From contig CAMWQZ010000019.1 of assembly GCA_947176515.1 (NCBI GenBank), positions 1 to 9,931 of the forward strand: DNA of 9,931 bases, in the 5' to 3' direction. The translations under genes were made by a program, and so were the position numbers. Positions 1 to 6,268 of the stretch are shown here, piece by piece. Every line of letters starts with the position of its first letter. The first letter of the stretch is position 1. The notes beneath the pieces were generated by a model. The model ran no database searches. It was given only the letters and a program-made list of their open reading frames with translations, and was not told the origin of the DNA. This DNA is from an uncultured Bacteroidales bacterium. GTDB lineage: Bacteria > Bacteroidota > Bacteroidia > Bacteroidales > Muribaculaceae.

Positions 1-481
1 GGAATGACCGGGGCTCGCTGTCGCAGACGGTGAGGCTGACGCCGTTGACTGTCACAGAGCCTTTTTCGACGGTCATATAGCCTTTTGCAATCATCGAGGG
101 GTCGATGTCATAGACAAATTTATAGTATCGGCTGCCGTCGGCGTCCTGGATGTCGACACACTCGGCGGTGCAGTCGACGTGGCCCTGGACGATGTGGCCG
201 TCGAGGCGTCCGTTCATCATCATAGATCGCTCGAGGTTGACGAGCGAACCGGGCTTCAGGTCGCCGAGGTTAGAACGCTCGAGGGTCTCGCGGATAGCGG
301 TCACCTCGTAGGTGGCGTCGGGGTGAAGCGCTACGACGGTGAGACACACGCCGTTGTGGGCAACGGACTGGTCGATGCGCAGTTGGTCGGTAAACGAGCA
401 CTTCACGCGGAGGTTGACATTACTTTCATTACGGGTTACGGCTGTAATTGTTGCCGCTTCTTCTACTATACCTGAGAACAT
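1..481 (-). CDS. ribE: Riboflavin synthase, alpha chain (3' end cut by window edge)
   Basis: Catalyses the last step of riboflavin synthesis, the dismutation of two 6,7-dimethyl-8-ribityllumazine molecules to riboflavin plus a pyrimidinedione, in the cytoplasm. The visible 160 residues begin MFSGIVEE, the conserved start of the family. They carry the first lumazine-binding barrel with VAHNGVCLTV (about 40-49) and GHIVQGHVD (about 95-103), then the opening of the second barrel with KGSVTVNGVSLTV (about 140-152). The two NGV(C/S)LTV motifs are the internal duplication typical of this enzyme. Family members are about 200 residues, so roughly 40 are missing beyond base 1. The ATG at 479-481 is chosen because it gives the exact conserved N-terminus. 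It starts 10 bases after the stop of the GH31 gene with no visible promoter between, so it is probably cotranscribed with it. No FMN riboswitch is seen ahead of it. Confidence 0.95.
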   Translation of the reverse strand, partial: MFSGIVEEAATITAVTRNESNVNLRVKCSFTDQLRIDQSVAHNGVCLTVVALHPDATYEVTAIRETLERSNLGDLKPGSLVNLERSMMMNGRLDGHIVQGHVDCTAECVDIQDADGSRYYKFVYDIDPSMIAKGYMTVEKGSVTVNGVSLTVCDSEPRSF

Positions 482-491
482 GATATTTGTC

Positions 492-2861
492 TTATTTTAA
501 ATTGATTGATATTTCAGTTTTTGAGTCGGGAGTGAATTTGACTTTGAACGACAGGAGGCCTGTTGCGGCGTCATAGGTGAATTTAGCTTTTTTCCCGTCG
601 ACAGTCACGGCTCCGGGTGCTGCGCCAAGGCCTGCGACGCGGAAATCAAGGTCTACGCGATTGGGCGCGCCGACGTAAGTGCCTGTCGACGTAATCGTTA
701 TGCTTATCTGATCGCCGGCATTGTCGGCATCAAAGGTAATCAGACGATATTGCTCATCGCTTAGTGAGCGAGGCGACAGGCGATTGTCGTCGTAGAGAGT
801 GTATGACGATCTGCCGTCACCGGGATAATAGGTGACGGTCAGACGGCCGGGATTGTAGTCGCCGGTATTATCCATCTTGTAGTCGGCCTGAGGAATGAAT
901 GAGCCGGCGCGCACGAAGAGGGGCACGACGTCGAGCGGAGCGTCATATGAGTGGATAGCGCCGGTATAGCTCACACGGGGATGGCGCATATCAATCCAGC
1001 GTCCGCGAGGGAAAACAATAGGGCGGCTGACGGCGCCTTGGTATAGGACCGGCGCTACAAGGACGTCGCGTCCCCAGAGATATTCGTCGGTGATGGTGTC
1101 ACATCCGGCAGGACCTTCGTCATGGAAGTTAAGCGGTCGCACGAGGGGCCAACCCTTTGTGGCGTTTTCGTAGGCGAGGGTATAGTTGTATGGCAGCCAA
1201 CGGTAGCGGTCGGCTATCAGCTGCTTGATGATTTCGGCCTGCTGGGGATAGTGGTAGGGCTCGGCGTAATCCTGTGAGTGAGTGCGGAGCACGGGGGAGA
1301 ACAGGCCGAGCTGCAACCAGCGCACATAAAGTTCGGGGTCAATAGGGTTGGCTTCGTCGATGGCAAATCCGCCGACATCGTGGCTCATGTATCCAAGGCC
1401 GCTGAGGCCTGAGTTAAGCATGATGCGAATCTGCGGCTCAAGGCCGCCCCACGAGCGAGCAACGTCGCCCGACCAGGGGAACACGCTGAAGCGCTGCAAG
1501 CCTGTGGTGCCGCCGCGCATCAGTGAGAAAAGGCGGCGGTCGGGGTAGCGCTCGGCGTAGAGGTCATAGATAATCTTGCTCCAGTCGTTGCCGTAGCGGT
1601 TGTGATATTCACGTCCTTTAAGGCCGTTGGCGTGGCGCGAAGCGTAGGGGTGCTGCTCGGGTTCGCCGAGGTCGCCCCACCAACCGCCGACACCCATGTC
1701 GGTGAGCTCAGTGTAGCGTTTGGTTAGCCAGTCGCGTGTGTCGGGATTTGATACGTCAAACATTCCGCCTTTACCGACCCATATCTCGACCAGAAGGGGG
1801 TTGCCTAATGAGTCGCGAACAAAAACTCCTTTAGGGGCGAGTGAGTCGTAATTCTCGACGCCTTTGCCATTACGGAGAACGTAGGGCTGGGAGATTGGCA
1901 CAACGTTGATTCCTTGCTTGTTAAGTTTGGCGAGCATTTTTTCCGGCTGCGGCCATTGCGTCGGCTCCCAGTCGAGACGGCCCATGTCCTGCTCTTTGCC
2001 ATACCAGTAGAGGTCGAGCACAAGGCCGTCGAGCGGATAGCCAAGCGATTTCAGACGCTTGACCACTTCTTCGGTCTCGGCCTGAGTCTTGTAGCCGTAT
2101 TTCGACGTGATGTAGCCGAGCGCCCATAGCGGAGGCATGTCCTGACGGCCGGTCAAGGCTGTCAGATTCTCAATCGCGTCAGCGACCGTTGACACACCGT
2201 TGATATAATAGTAGCTGACCGAGCCGGGGCTTTCGGTTATATACTTGATTGGGTCAGCAAGTATCAGCTCAGATGCGGCATAGTCATCAAAAACGAGTGC
2301 GAAGCCGTCGGCCGCTACAACTAAGGGCATAGTTATATTCATCTGATTGATGCGAGGGTCGCCAGTGCCGTAGCCATAGGTGGGGCGATTATACATTACG
2401 AGTGTGTCGCCGCGCAGATTTAGCTTATGGCCGCGCTCGCCGGCGCCGTAATATGCGCCTGCCGAGGTCGTTGACAATTCGAGTTCCTGACGTCCGTCTG
2501 TTATGGTTCGCAGGCCGTTGTCGGTGATTACGCGGCGGTCGCCGCCGTAGATGGTCAGCGCGCCTGTGCGGCTGTCAAGCATTGCAGTGACGCGAGGCGT
2601 AGAAATCGTCAGAATATCGTCGGTCAAGTCAGCGCGCCGGGCATCGGCTACGGCGTTGATGTTGAGGTCAAAGCGGTTGGCGGTCTTTTCAGATTCACCT
2701 GGAGCGAAGTTTGAGACTTTGATGATATTGTTGTTTATAACGGTGACTTCGACTGAGCGGCCTTGAGGCGTGGCAGTAGAGATTGACTCCTGCGCCAAAA
2801 CGGGAATCGCTACAGAGCCTATTGCCAGGGCAATGAGACTTATAGTAATTTTGGAATTCAT
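492..2861 (-). CDS. Secreted glycoside hydrolase family 31 enzyme (alpha-glucosidase or alpha-transglucosylase type)
   Basis: A 789-residue GH31 protein acting on alpha-linked glucosides or xylosides by a retaining double-displacement mechanism. Residues 1-23 form a Sec signal peptide (Lys-4, hydrophobic core, likely cleavage after VLA before Gln-24). No lipobox Cys is present, so it is probably periplasmic or secreted. An N-terminal beta-sandwich runs to about 240, the TIM barrel to about 600, then C-terminal beta domains. LDLYWYGK (about 282-289) and MFDVSNP (about 367-373) are barrel motifs. Asp-397 in GGWWGDLGEPE is the expected nucleophile and Asp-466 in PWSGDVARSWGG the expected acid/base. 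The GDLGEPE form, in place of the commoner DMNEP, together with the 69-residue spacing, recalls from memory the oligosaccharide 4-alpha-glucosyltransferase branch (Cellvibrio Agd31B type). The exact substrate is therefore open: alpha-glucosidase, transglucosylase or alpha-xylosidase. It starts 20 bases after the upstream gene and is probably in the same operon. No SusC/SusD pair is in view. Confidence 0.93.
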   Translation of the reverse strand: MNSKITISLIALAIGSVAIPVLAQESISTATPQGRSVEVTVINNNIIKVSNFAPGESEKTANRFDLNINAVADARRADLTDDILTISTPRVTAMLDSRTGALTIYGGDRRVITDNGLRTITDGRQELELSTTSAGAYYGAGERGHKLNLRGDTLVMYNRPTYGYGTGDPRINQMNITMPLVVAADGFALVFDDYAASELILADPIKYITESPGSVSYYYINGVSTVADAIENLTALTGRQDMPPLWALGYITSKYGYKTQAETEEVVKRLKSLGYPLDGLVLDLYWYGKEQDMGRLDWEPTQWPQPEKMLAKLNKQGINVVPISQPYVLRNGKGVENYDSLAPKGVFVRDSLGNPLLVEIWVGKGGMFDVSNPDTRDWLTKRYTELTDMGVGGWWGDLGEPEQHPYASRHANGLKGREYHNRYGNDWSKIIYDLYAERYPDRRLFSLMRGGTTGLQRFSVFPWSGDVARSWGGLEPQIRIMLNSGLSGLGYMSHDVGGFAIDEANPIDPELYVRWLQLGLFSPVLRTHSQDYAEPYHYPQQAEIIKQLIADRYRWLPYNYTLAYENATKGWPLVRPLNFHDEGPAGCDTITDEYLWGRDVLVAPVLYQGAVSRPIVFPRGRWIDMRHPRVSYTGAIHSYDAPLDVVPLFVRAGSFIPQADYKMDNTGDYNPGRLTVTYYPGDGRSSYTLYDDNRLSPRSLSDEQYRLITFDADNAGDQISITITSTGTYVGAPNRVDLDFRVAGLGAAPGAVTVDGKKAKFTYDAATGLLSFKVKFTPDSKTEISINLK

Positions 2862-2881
2862 GATTATGAGGGAGTTGTAGT

Positions 2882-4261
2882 TTACGGATCAATCCAGAAT
2901 GTGTAACCGAGCCAGCCGATGCCCGTGTCGCCTTCGCGGTTATAGCTGGGGCTGTGGTCAGCATGACGGCGAGGGTCGACCTTTTTCGAGACTGATTTCT
3001 CGGCGGCTTTGACAACCTTGGCGAAATTTTTTGATGCACCGAGACTTTCGGCCCATTTGCCGGTAATTTCTTCAAATCGGTAATTATTCATGTCGTCAAA
3101 CAGACCTTGCAGCCCCTCGATTTTCTCCATGTCGTCGAGGCGCCAGATGCGGTTGTTGTCAAGATAAGCGGTCGCTTCGTTTGGCTGCGGCTGAGCCGTT
3201 GTGGCGGTCTGCTGCCGGTTGTCAGAGTTCACAGATGCGGCTGATGTTTCAGCCGGCTGAGCAGACTGGGCGGCCGGTTGTGAAGATTGATAAACTTCGG
3301 CTGTGGGTCTTTCGGCAGGAGAGTCGCGGAAGAGACCGATGATTGCCATCAGCAAGATACCGGCGAGCAAGCCTCCGGCTGCCCATATCCATTTCTCAAA
3401 ACGCTCATAGAGAGTCTTGTCAGTGGCGCGGCGTAGACGGTTGACGCGCTCGGGGCCTTCTAAGATTTTCCCCGACACGGCATATCCGGCGATAGGACTG
3501 CGCTGTATGGGCCGCGAGCTTTCGAGTTCAAATTCGAGCTCGGAGCGCCCGTCAGGCATTATAACGGGGATTGAGAAAACGTAGCTTACCGAAGCTCCAT
3601 CTTTGTCTTTAGGCTCTTCGGAGTCCGCTTCATAAGCAGGGTCGGTCTGCGGCTCATCATCCTCGCTGTCATCGTAAGCGCCGTTAAGGTCGGTCATAGA
3701 GTTGGGGAGCGGAGAAAGCGAGTTGTCTAACAGACAGACAGCCTTATAGTCGCTCCACTCGGGTCGGTAGAGCCCTTCGGCGAGGATTTCAGAAATAGTC
3801 AGCGAAGCGCCATTGCCATATGATAGGAACGCATAATCGGAGCCACGCGACGGCTTGATGCGCGGCGCCTTGTCGCGAAGGTCATATTCGCGGCTAAATA
3901 GCTCACGCAGTCGGTTCATGTCTTCCTCGGTCACCGCCTTTGCAAGCACCGTGGAGCTTACGGCGTCAAGCACTTCCTTAAGGTCCTCAGCCATTAAGTC
4001 GAGATTTTTGTCGACGAAGATGGTGGCATCAAGGTGGTTGGGCTTAGTCGGGGGAATGGTGCGGATAATGTGGATGGCATAGCCTCCTTGCACATTAGTG
4101 ACAATAAAAAAGACAGTTTTTGCCGACGGCGGATAGTCGATAAGCGCGACGGCCGCTTTCATGTCAGAGGCTGCGCGGCGGCCTTCGTCAGAGGGGTTTA
4201 TCTCGGCCAGACGAGCCGACTCGCGCGCAGATTTCGATATATATAGTTGCAGAGTGTTCAT
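2882..4261 (-). CDS. Unrecognised single-pass membrane protein, first gene of the GH31-ribE run
   Basis: I do not recognise the family. With the ATG at 4259-4261 the protein has 459 residues. An in-frame TTG at 4291 would add ten (MGDFDYFCRS), but the ATG gives a cleaner N-terminus (MNTLQLYISKS). There is no signal peptide. A folded mixed alpha/beta region spans about 1-190, an acidic low-complexity stretch rich in Asp/Glu about 195-220, and a second folded piece about 222-280. One strong transmembrane helix (WIWAAGGLLAGILL onward, about 291-311) follows basic residues. A linker rich in Pro, Gln, Ala, Ser and Thr covers about 312-370. A C-terminal region of about 90 residues ends GWLGYTFWIDP. 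By the positive-inside rule the N-terminal 290 residues would be cytoplasmic and the tail periplasmic, a layout suited to linking an inside domain to the envelope. Its stop lies 20 bases before the GH31 start. It is divergent from the lipoprotein gene at 4486. Coding is well supported by length and composition; function is unknown. Confidence 0.85.
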   Translation of the reverse strand: MNTLQLYISKSARESARLAEINPSDEGRRAASDMKAAVALIDYPPSAKTVFFIVTNVQGGYAIHIIRTIPPTKPNHLDATIFVDKNLDLMAEDLKEVLDAVSSTVLAKAVTEEDMNRLRELFSREYDLRDKAPRIKPSRGSDYAFLSYGNGASLTISEILAEGLYRPEWSDYKAVCLLDNSLSPLPNSMTDLNGAYDDSEDDEPQTDPAYEADSEEPKDKDGASVSYVFSIPVIMPDGRSELEFELESSRPIQRSPIAGYAVSGKILEGPERVNRLRRATDKTLYERFEKWIWAAGGLLAGILLMAIIGLFRDSPAERPTAEVYQSSQPAAQSAQPAETSAASVNSDNRQQTATTAQPQPNEATAYLDNNRIWRLDDMEKIEGLQGLFDDMNNYRFEEITGKWAESLGASKNFAKVVKAAEKSVSKKVDPRRHADHSPSYNREGDTGIGWLGYTFWIDP

Positions 4262-4268
4262 ACTTCTG

Positions 4269-4299
4269 CAAAAATAATCAAAATCGCCCAAGCGAGAAA
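4269..4299 (-). promoter_or_regulatory. Possible promoter for the membrane protein-GH31-ribE run
   Basis: Read on the minus strand, TATTTTTG (4276 to 4269) matches the Bacteroidetes -7 box TAnnTTTG exactly, and TTTC (4299 to 4296) matches three of four bases of the -33 box at a 19-base spacing. Transcription would start about at the ATG of 4261, so the mRNA would be leaderless or nearly so. AT-rich DNA makes chance matches likely, hence the modest confidence. Confidence 0.4.
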
Positions 4300-4347
4300 A
4301 TTATCCTCACTAAAATAAGCGTAATCTAAAAAATAGGTTGACAAGTA

Positions 4348-4365
4348 GCAACTTCACGGAGTTGC
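4348..4365. repeat. Six-base inverted repeat between divergent genes
   Basis: GCAACT (4348-4353) and AGTTGC (4360-4365) are perfect inverted copies around a 6-base loop, in the intergenic space between the membrane protein and lipoprotein genes. On the minus strand a T-run (4326-4333 on plus, as A/T-rich sequence) begins some 15 bases beyond the stem, too far for a standard terminator. It could be an operator or a chance hairpin. The same spacer also holds a 9-base tandem direct duplication, ATTCTGTGT at 4382-4390 and 4391-4399. Confidence 0.3.
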
Positions 4366-4418
4366 GATTATTAACGGTTACATTCTGTGTATTCTGTGTA
4401 GACATTGGACAGCAAACT

Positions 4419-4453
4419 AATTGCATTTAATGAGGCAATTTACTACTTTTGCC
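4419..4453 (+). promoter_or_regulatory. Bacteroidetes-type promoter for the lipoprotein gene, with overlapping inverted repeats
   Basis: TACTTTTG (4444-4451) is an exact TAnnTTTG -7 box and ATTG (4420-4423) matches three of four bases of the -33 box, with 20 bases between. The expected start near 4457 leaves a leader of about 30 bases before the ATG at 4486. Inverted copies AATTGC (4419-4424) and GCAATT (4435-4440) lie across the -33 box and spacer, and GGCAA (4434-4438) with TTGCC (4449-4453) spans the -7 box. These are plausible repressor sites, but short and AT-rich. Confidence 0.6.
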
Positions 4454-4485
4454 AATAAAGTCTGAAGCTAAAAATTATTTTTTTT

Positions 4486-4950
4486 ATGAAAGAACTCAAA
4501 AAATTCTTTAATCGCCTTTTTGTATTGTCATTAGTGTTAATAATATGCATTTCTTGTAACACAGATGAGCCTCAAGAGTCTCAAGACACTATAGACTCTC
4601 CCACTGTAGATAATCCAGAGGATAAGATTGAGTATTATGTCAAATATGAATCCTACGTTTCAATTCCAAGTTCAAAATATATAACAATTGCAATTACTGT
4701 TGAAACCGAAAAAGGCAGACAATCATTAAACGTCCCTAGAACCTGGGAAGGTGTTTTTGGTCCATTTAATGAATTAACGACCTTGTATGTAGCCTCAAAT
4801 ACAGGGGGATATAATGAGAATATGACTAGTTGTACTGGACGTATTTCAATATGTAGAGGAAACCAACCTTTTATTCTAAAAGCAGAGAAAAGCAGCAAGG
4901 GCACTTCATATGCTTTGAGTTATACGGTAACTAAAGAGGATTTAAAATAA
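4486..4950 (+). CDS. Small lipoprotein of unknown function
   Basis: A 154-residue predicted lipoprotein. The N-terminus has basic residues (MKELKKFFNR), a hydrophobic core (about 11-22) and a lipobox ending ICIS-Cys-24. The mature protein would begin CNTDEPQESQD. The acidic residues soon after the Cys resemble the surface-export signal known for Bacteroidetes lipoproteins, so display on the outer face of the outer membrane is possible but not proven. Residues about 25-45 are a Pro/Asp/Ser-rich tether. Residues about 47-154 look like a single all-beta domain, with alternating hydrophobic strands (YVKYESYVSI, YITIAITVET, ISICRGNQPFIL, YALSYTVT). I recognise no family. The start is fixed by the signal peptide and an AT-rich leader without a Shine-Dalgarno sequence. 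It has its own promoter and is monocistronic, converging on the candidate toxin gene. Composition is much more AT-rich than the flanking core genes, which suggests transfer. Confidence 0.8.
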   Translation: MKELKKFFNRLFVLSLVLIICISCNTDEPQESQDTIDSPTVDNPEDKIEYYVKYESYVSIPSSKYITIAITVETEKGRQSLNVPRTWEGVFGPFNELTTLYVASNTGGYNENMTSCTGRISICRGNQPFILKAEKSSKGTSYALSYTVTKEDLK

Positions 4951-4959
4951 TAGTTAAGA

Positions 4960-4981
4960 TAGATTCGTGCGATCCAATCTA
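4960..4981. terminator. Weak hairpin between convergent genes
   Basis: TAGATT (4960-4965) and AATCTA (4976-4981) form a 6-base perfect stem around a 10-base loop, just after the lipoprotein stop and overlapping the stop codon of the opposing gene. It could act in both directions at this convergent junction, but no T-run follows on the plus strand and the stem is weak. Confidence 0.25.
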
Positions 4982-5431
4982 CCCATGATTATAAATATCT
5001 CCAAATTCCGCTTCTACGAAAATTACATGAAAAATTCTACCGACCTGCAAGCCTATAAACGGATGATTTTCTTTGTCTACACGAAAAACATGTAATTTTT
5101 CCACATCGTCTGTGATAAGGTCACTCACGCACTTTAAATCAGGTTTGATTTTGAATTTAGGGATTGGTTCGAGTCCGTATTCATGCTTGCGAGAACGTCT
5201 AATTTCGCTCCAGCCTTTTTCTGACAGCTCTCTCAACCGGTTTAGAAAACCCATGAAGAAATCTGCATTGTTACATTTTTTGATTGAATTTGGCCGAAAA
5301 TAGCGGAATGAAAACAAAGGGTAATCTATCTTGGCAAGCTCAGTTATTTCTTTGTGTGAAATAACGTTGTTTTCTATTAGTGAGCGAATTGGGTCAAATC
5401 CATCACCACTATCCTTCCTGCGCTTAGCCAC
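4979..5431 (-). CDS. Candidate toxin paired with a Panacea-domain protein (family not named)
   Basis: A 150-residue soluble protein with no signal peptide or membrane helix. A basic N-terminus (MAKRRK) leads into a helical segment (about 14-36). A core begins FSFRYF (about 40-45), followed by a helix (DFFMGFLNRLRELSEKGWSE, about 57-76), then KHEYGLEPI (about 82-90). The C-terminal beta part holds LHVFRVD (113-119), PFIGLQVGRIFHVIFVE (124-140) and a terminal FGDIYNHG (143-150). From memory, a widespread group of small proteins shares the pattern FRxx...IGxxxGxIFxVxFxD...YxHG, but I cannot name it. The start is GTG at 5429-5431, as the next Met is residue 60, and it lies 7 bases after the upstream stop, suggesting translational coupling. 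Toxin identity is inferred only from its place behind a Panacea gene. It could instead be an accessory protein. No catalytic residues can be assigned with confidence. Confidence 0.8.
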   Translation of the reverse strand: MAKRRKDSGDGFDPIRSLIENNVISHKEITELAKIDYPLFSFRYFRPNSIKKCNNADFFMGFLNRLRELSEKGWSEIRRSRKHEYGLEPIPKFKIKPDLKCVSDLITDDVEKLHVFRVDKENHPFIGLQVGRIFHVIFVEAEFGDIYNHG

Positions 5432-5438
5432 TACACTT

Positions 5439-5876
5439 TCAATTTAGTCTGGTAAGGAAGAAGTCTTTCATAGCTTTATGTGAGATTACATGGCCTTTCC
5501 CTGTCGGAGTATTTTGCCAAGGAGATTCATTGTGGGTTAGTTCTATCAGTCCCTCAGCAGAGTATTTGCCATACATATCATATACTTTGCAGAAAAGGCG
5601 CCATTCCTCATCGTCCATATCACATTCAATATCCTCATTTGGTGTAATTCCGTTTCGCCCATATGATTCAAATTCATGATACATGGTGGGTACAACTGGA
5701 CCATACATCCAAGCCTCAATCTCCTCATCAAATAACGGTGTACCAAAATATGCAAGATGAAATCCTTGCTGATAATATAGCATCTTCTGAAGTTTGAGGT
5801 TAGTCATTAACTCTCCCACACCCTCATATGCGAGGCGTAGAAGCTCATTTGCTATTTGTATTACTGGGTAAGCCAT
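5439..5876 (-). CDS. Panacea-domain (DUF4065, SocA/GepA-like) protein, probable antitoxin
   Basis: The 145-residue protein is essentially one Panacea domain. The diagnostic segment is LKLQKMLYYQQGFHLAYFG (about 27-45), followed by PLFDEEIEAWMYGPVVPTMY (about 47-66). A late motif LTHNESPWQNT (about 113-123) is also typical. Family knowledge: Panacea domains are antitoxins that neutralise many unrelated toxins placed beside them. Caulobacter SocA is a member and delivers its toxin SocB to ClpXP. Here the gene is first in a two-gene operon and the putative toxin follows 7 bases later. It lacks any extra DNA-binding or partner domain, so it is the minimal form. The ATG at 5874-5876 lies about 30 bases downstream of the predicted transcript start. 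The AT-rich composition, unlike the flanking core genes, fits a mobile defence or addiction module. Domain assignment is firm; the antitoxin role is inferred from the family and from context. Confidence 0.9.
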   Translation of the reverse strand: MAYPVIQIANELLRLAYEGVGELMTNLKLQKMLYYQQGFHLAYFGTPLFDEEIEAWMYGPVVPTMYHEFESYGRNGITPNEDIECDMDDEEWRLFCKVYDMYGKYSAEGLIELTHNESPWQNTPTGKGHVISHKAMKDFFLTRLN

Positions 5877-5910
5877 TTGATGTTGGTGGTGATTGTGAAA
5901 TTAATTTACG

Positions 5911-5943
5911 CAAAGGTATGTATAAAAGTTTATATAAGCCAAA
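5911..5943 (-). promoter_or_regulatory. Promoter of the Panacea/toxin operon
   Basis: On the minus strand TTTG (5943 to 5940) and TACCTTTG (5918 to 5911) are exact matches to the Bacteroidetes -33 and -7 boxes, 21 bases apart. The start of transcription should fall near 5905, giving a leader of about 30 bases. This is the best promoter match in the window. Confidence 0.75.
5921..5934. repeat. Perfect palindrome between the promoter boxes (candidate operator)
   Basis: TATAAA (5921-5926) and TTTATA (5929-5934) are exact inverted copies with a 2-base centre, lying wholly inside the spacer between the -33 and -7 boxes. A regulator binding there would block RNA polymerase, as in autoregulated toxin-antitoxin operons. 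The sequence is AT-only apart from the centre, so chance is possible. Confidence 0.4.
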
Positions 5944-6020
5944 TAATTAACTAAATATTTAACTTGTTAAAATCGGTAGGTATATTGCGAAGGCATACTG
6001 CTAGTTTTTTCATAAACTTA

Positions 6021-6061
6021 TCAAAAACTCAAACGGCCCGGAGCTTGGGAGCTTAGGGCCG
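6021..6061 (-). terminator. Probable rho-independent terminator for the minus-strand transcript from topA/rluA
   Basis: On the minus strand CGGCCC (6061 to 6056) pairs with GGGCCG (6039 to 6034). Two AGCT tetramers inside can extend the stem after a small mismatch. The stem is followed by a T-rich tail, TTTGAGTTTTTGA (6033 to 6021). The loop contains a near-perfect 8-base tandem repeat (GGAGCTTG/GGAGCTTA on plus, 6040-6055). Its position before the Panacea promoter fits insulation of that operon from the upstream housekeeping transcript. Confidence 0.5.
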
Positions 6062-6090
6062 ATGTTGACGTTGAGCAAAGATATATATTT

Positions 6091-6268
6091 TTAAGCATCG
6101 CCGAGAGTGCAATTATGCTTTCTGAGGAGAGACGTCTGCGGTAATTTCACCCACAACAGCTTGGAGATTTCAATCTCTGACGGTCACCGCTCCCGGTTTT
6201 CATTCACTTTGTAAATTAAACGTTTGGAGCGGCCGAATGGTTCACAATTCACCAGATTAATGTACGAA
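6091..6268 (-). other. Gene-poor stretch with broken reading frames
   Basis: This part of the 512-base gap between the Panacea and pseudouridine synthase genes has no intact gene. One frame is open from ATG at 6321 to TGA at 6184 (45 residues, beginning MVKCAFLTQLL and ending NENRER). The same frame then runs 30 more codons to TAA at 6091. This could be coding remnant interrupted by one stop, but I recognise nothing in it. It overlaps in a different frame the antirepressor-like remnant at 6269-6379. Confidence 0.25.

Noticed and set aside
179..475. A 98-codon open frame on the plus strand
   Set aside because: It is antisense to riboflavin synthase, which is clearly coding on the minus strand up to the window edge.
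2695..3075. A 126-codon minus-strand open frame bridging the membrane protein and GH31 genes
   Set aside because: It overlaps the C-terminal region of one gene and the signal peptide of the next in another frame, and is low-complexity and basic, as expected of a shadow.
4338..4343. TTGACA resembling an E. coli -35 box
   Set aside because: No -10 hexamer lies at 16-18 bases, and the other promoters here follow the Bacteroidetes pattern.
4653..4904. An 83-codon minus-strand open frame inside the lipoprotein gene
   Set aside because: The plus-strand frame has a promoter and a signal peptide with lipobox; the antisense frame has no such support.
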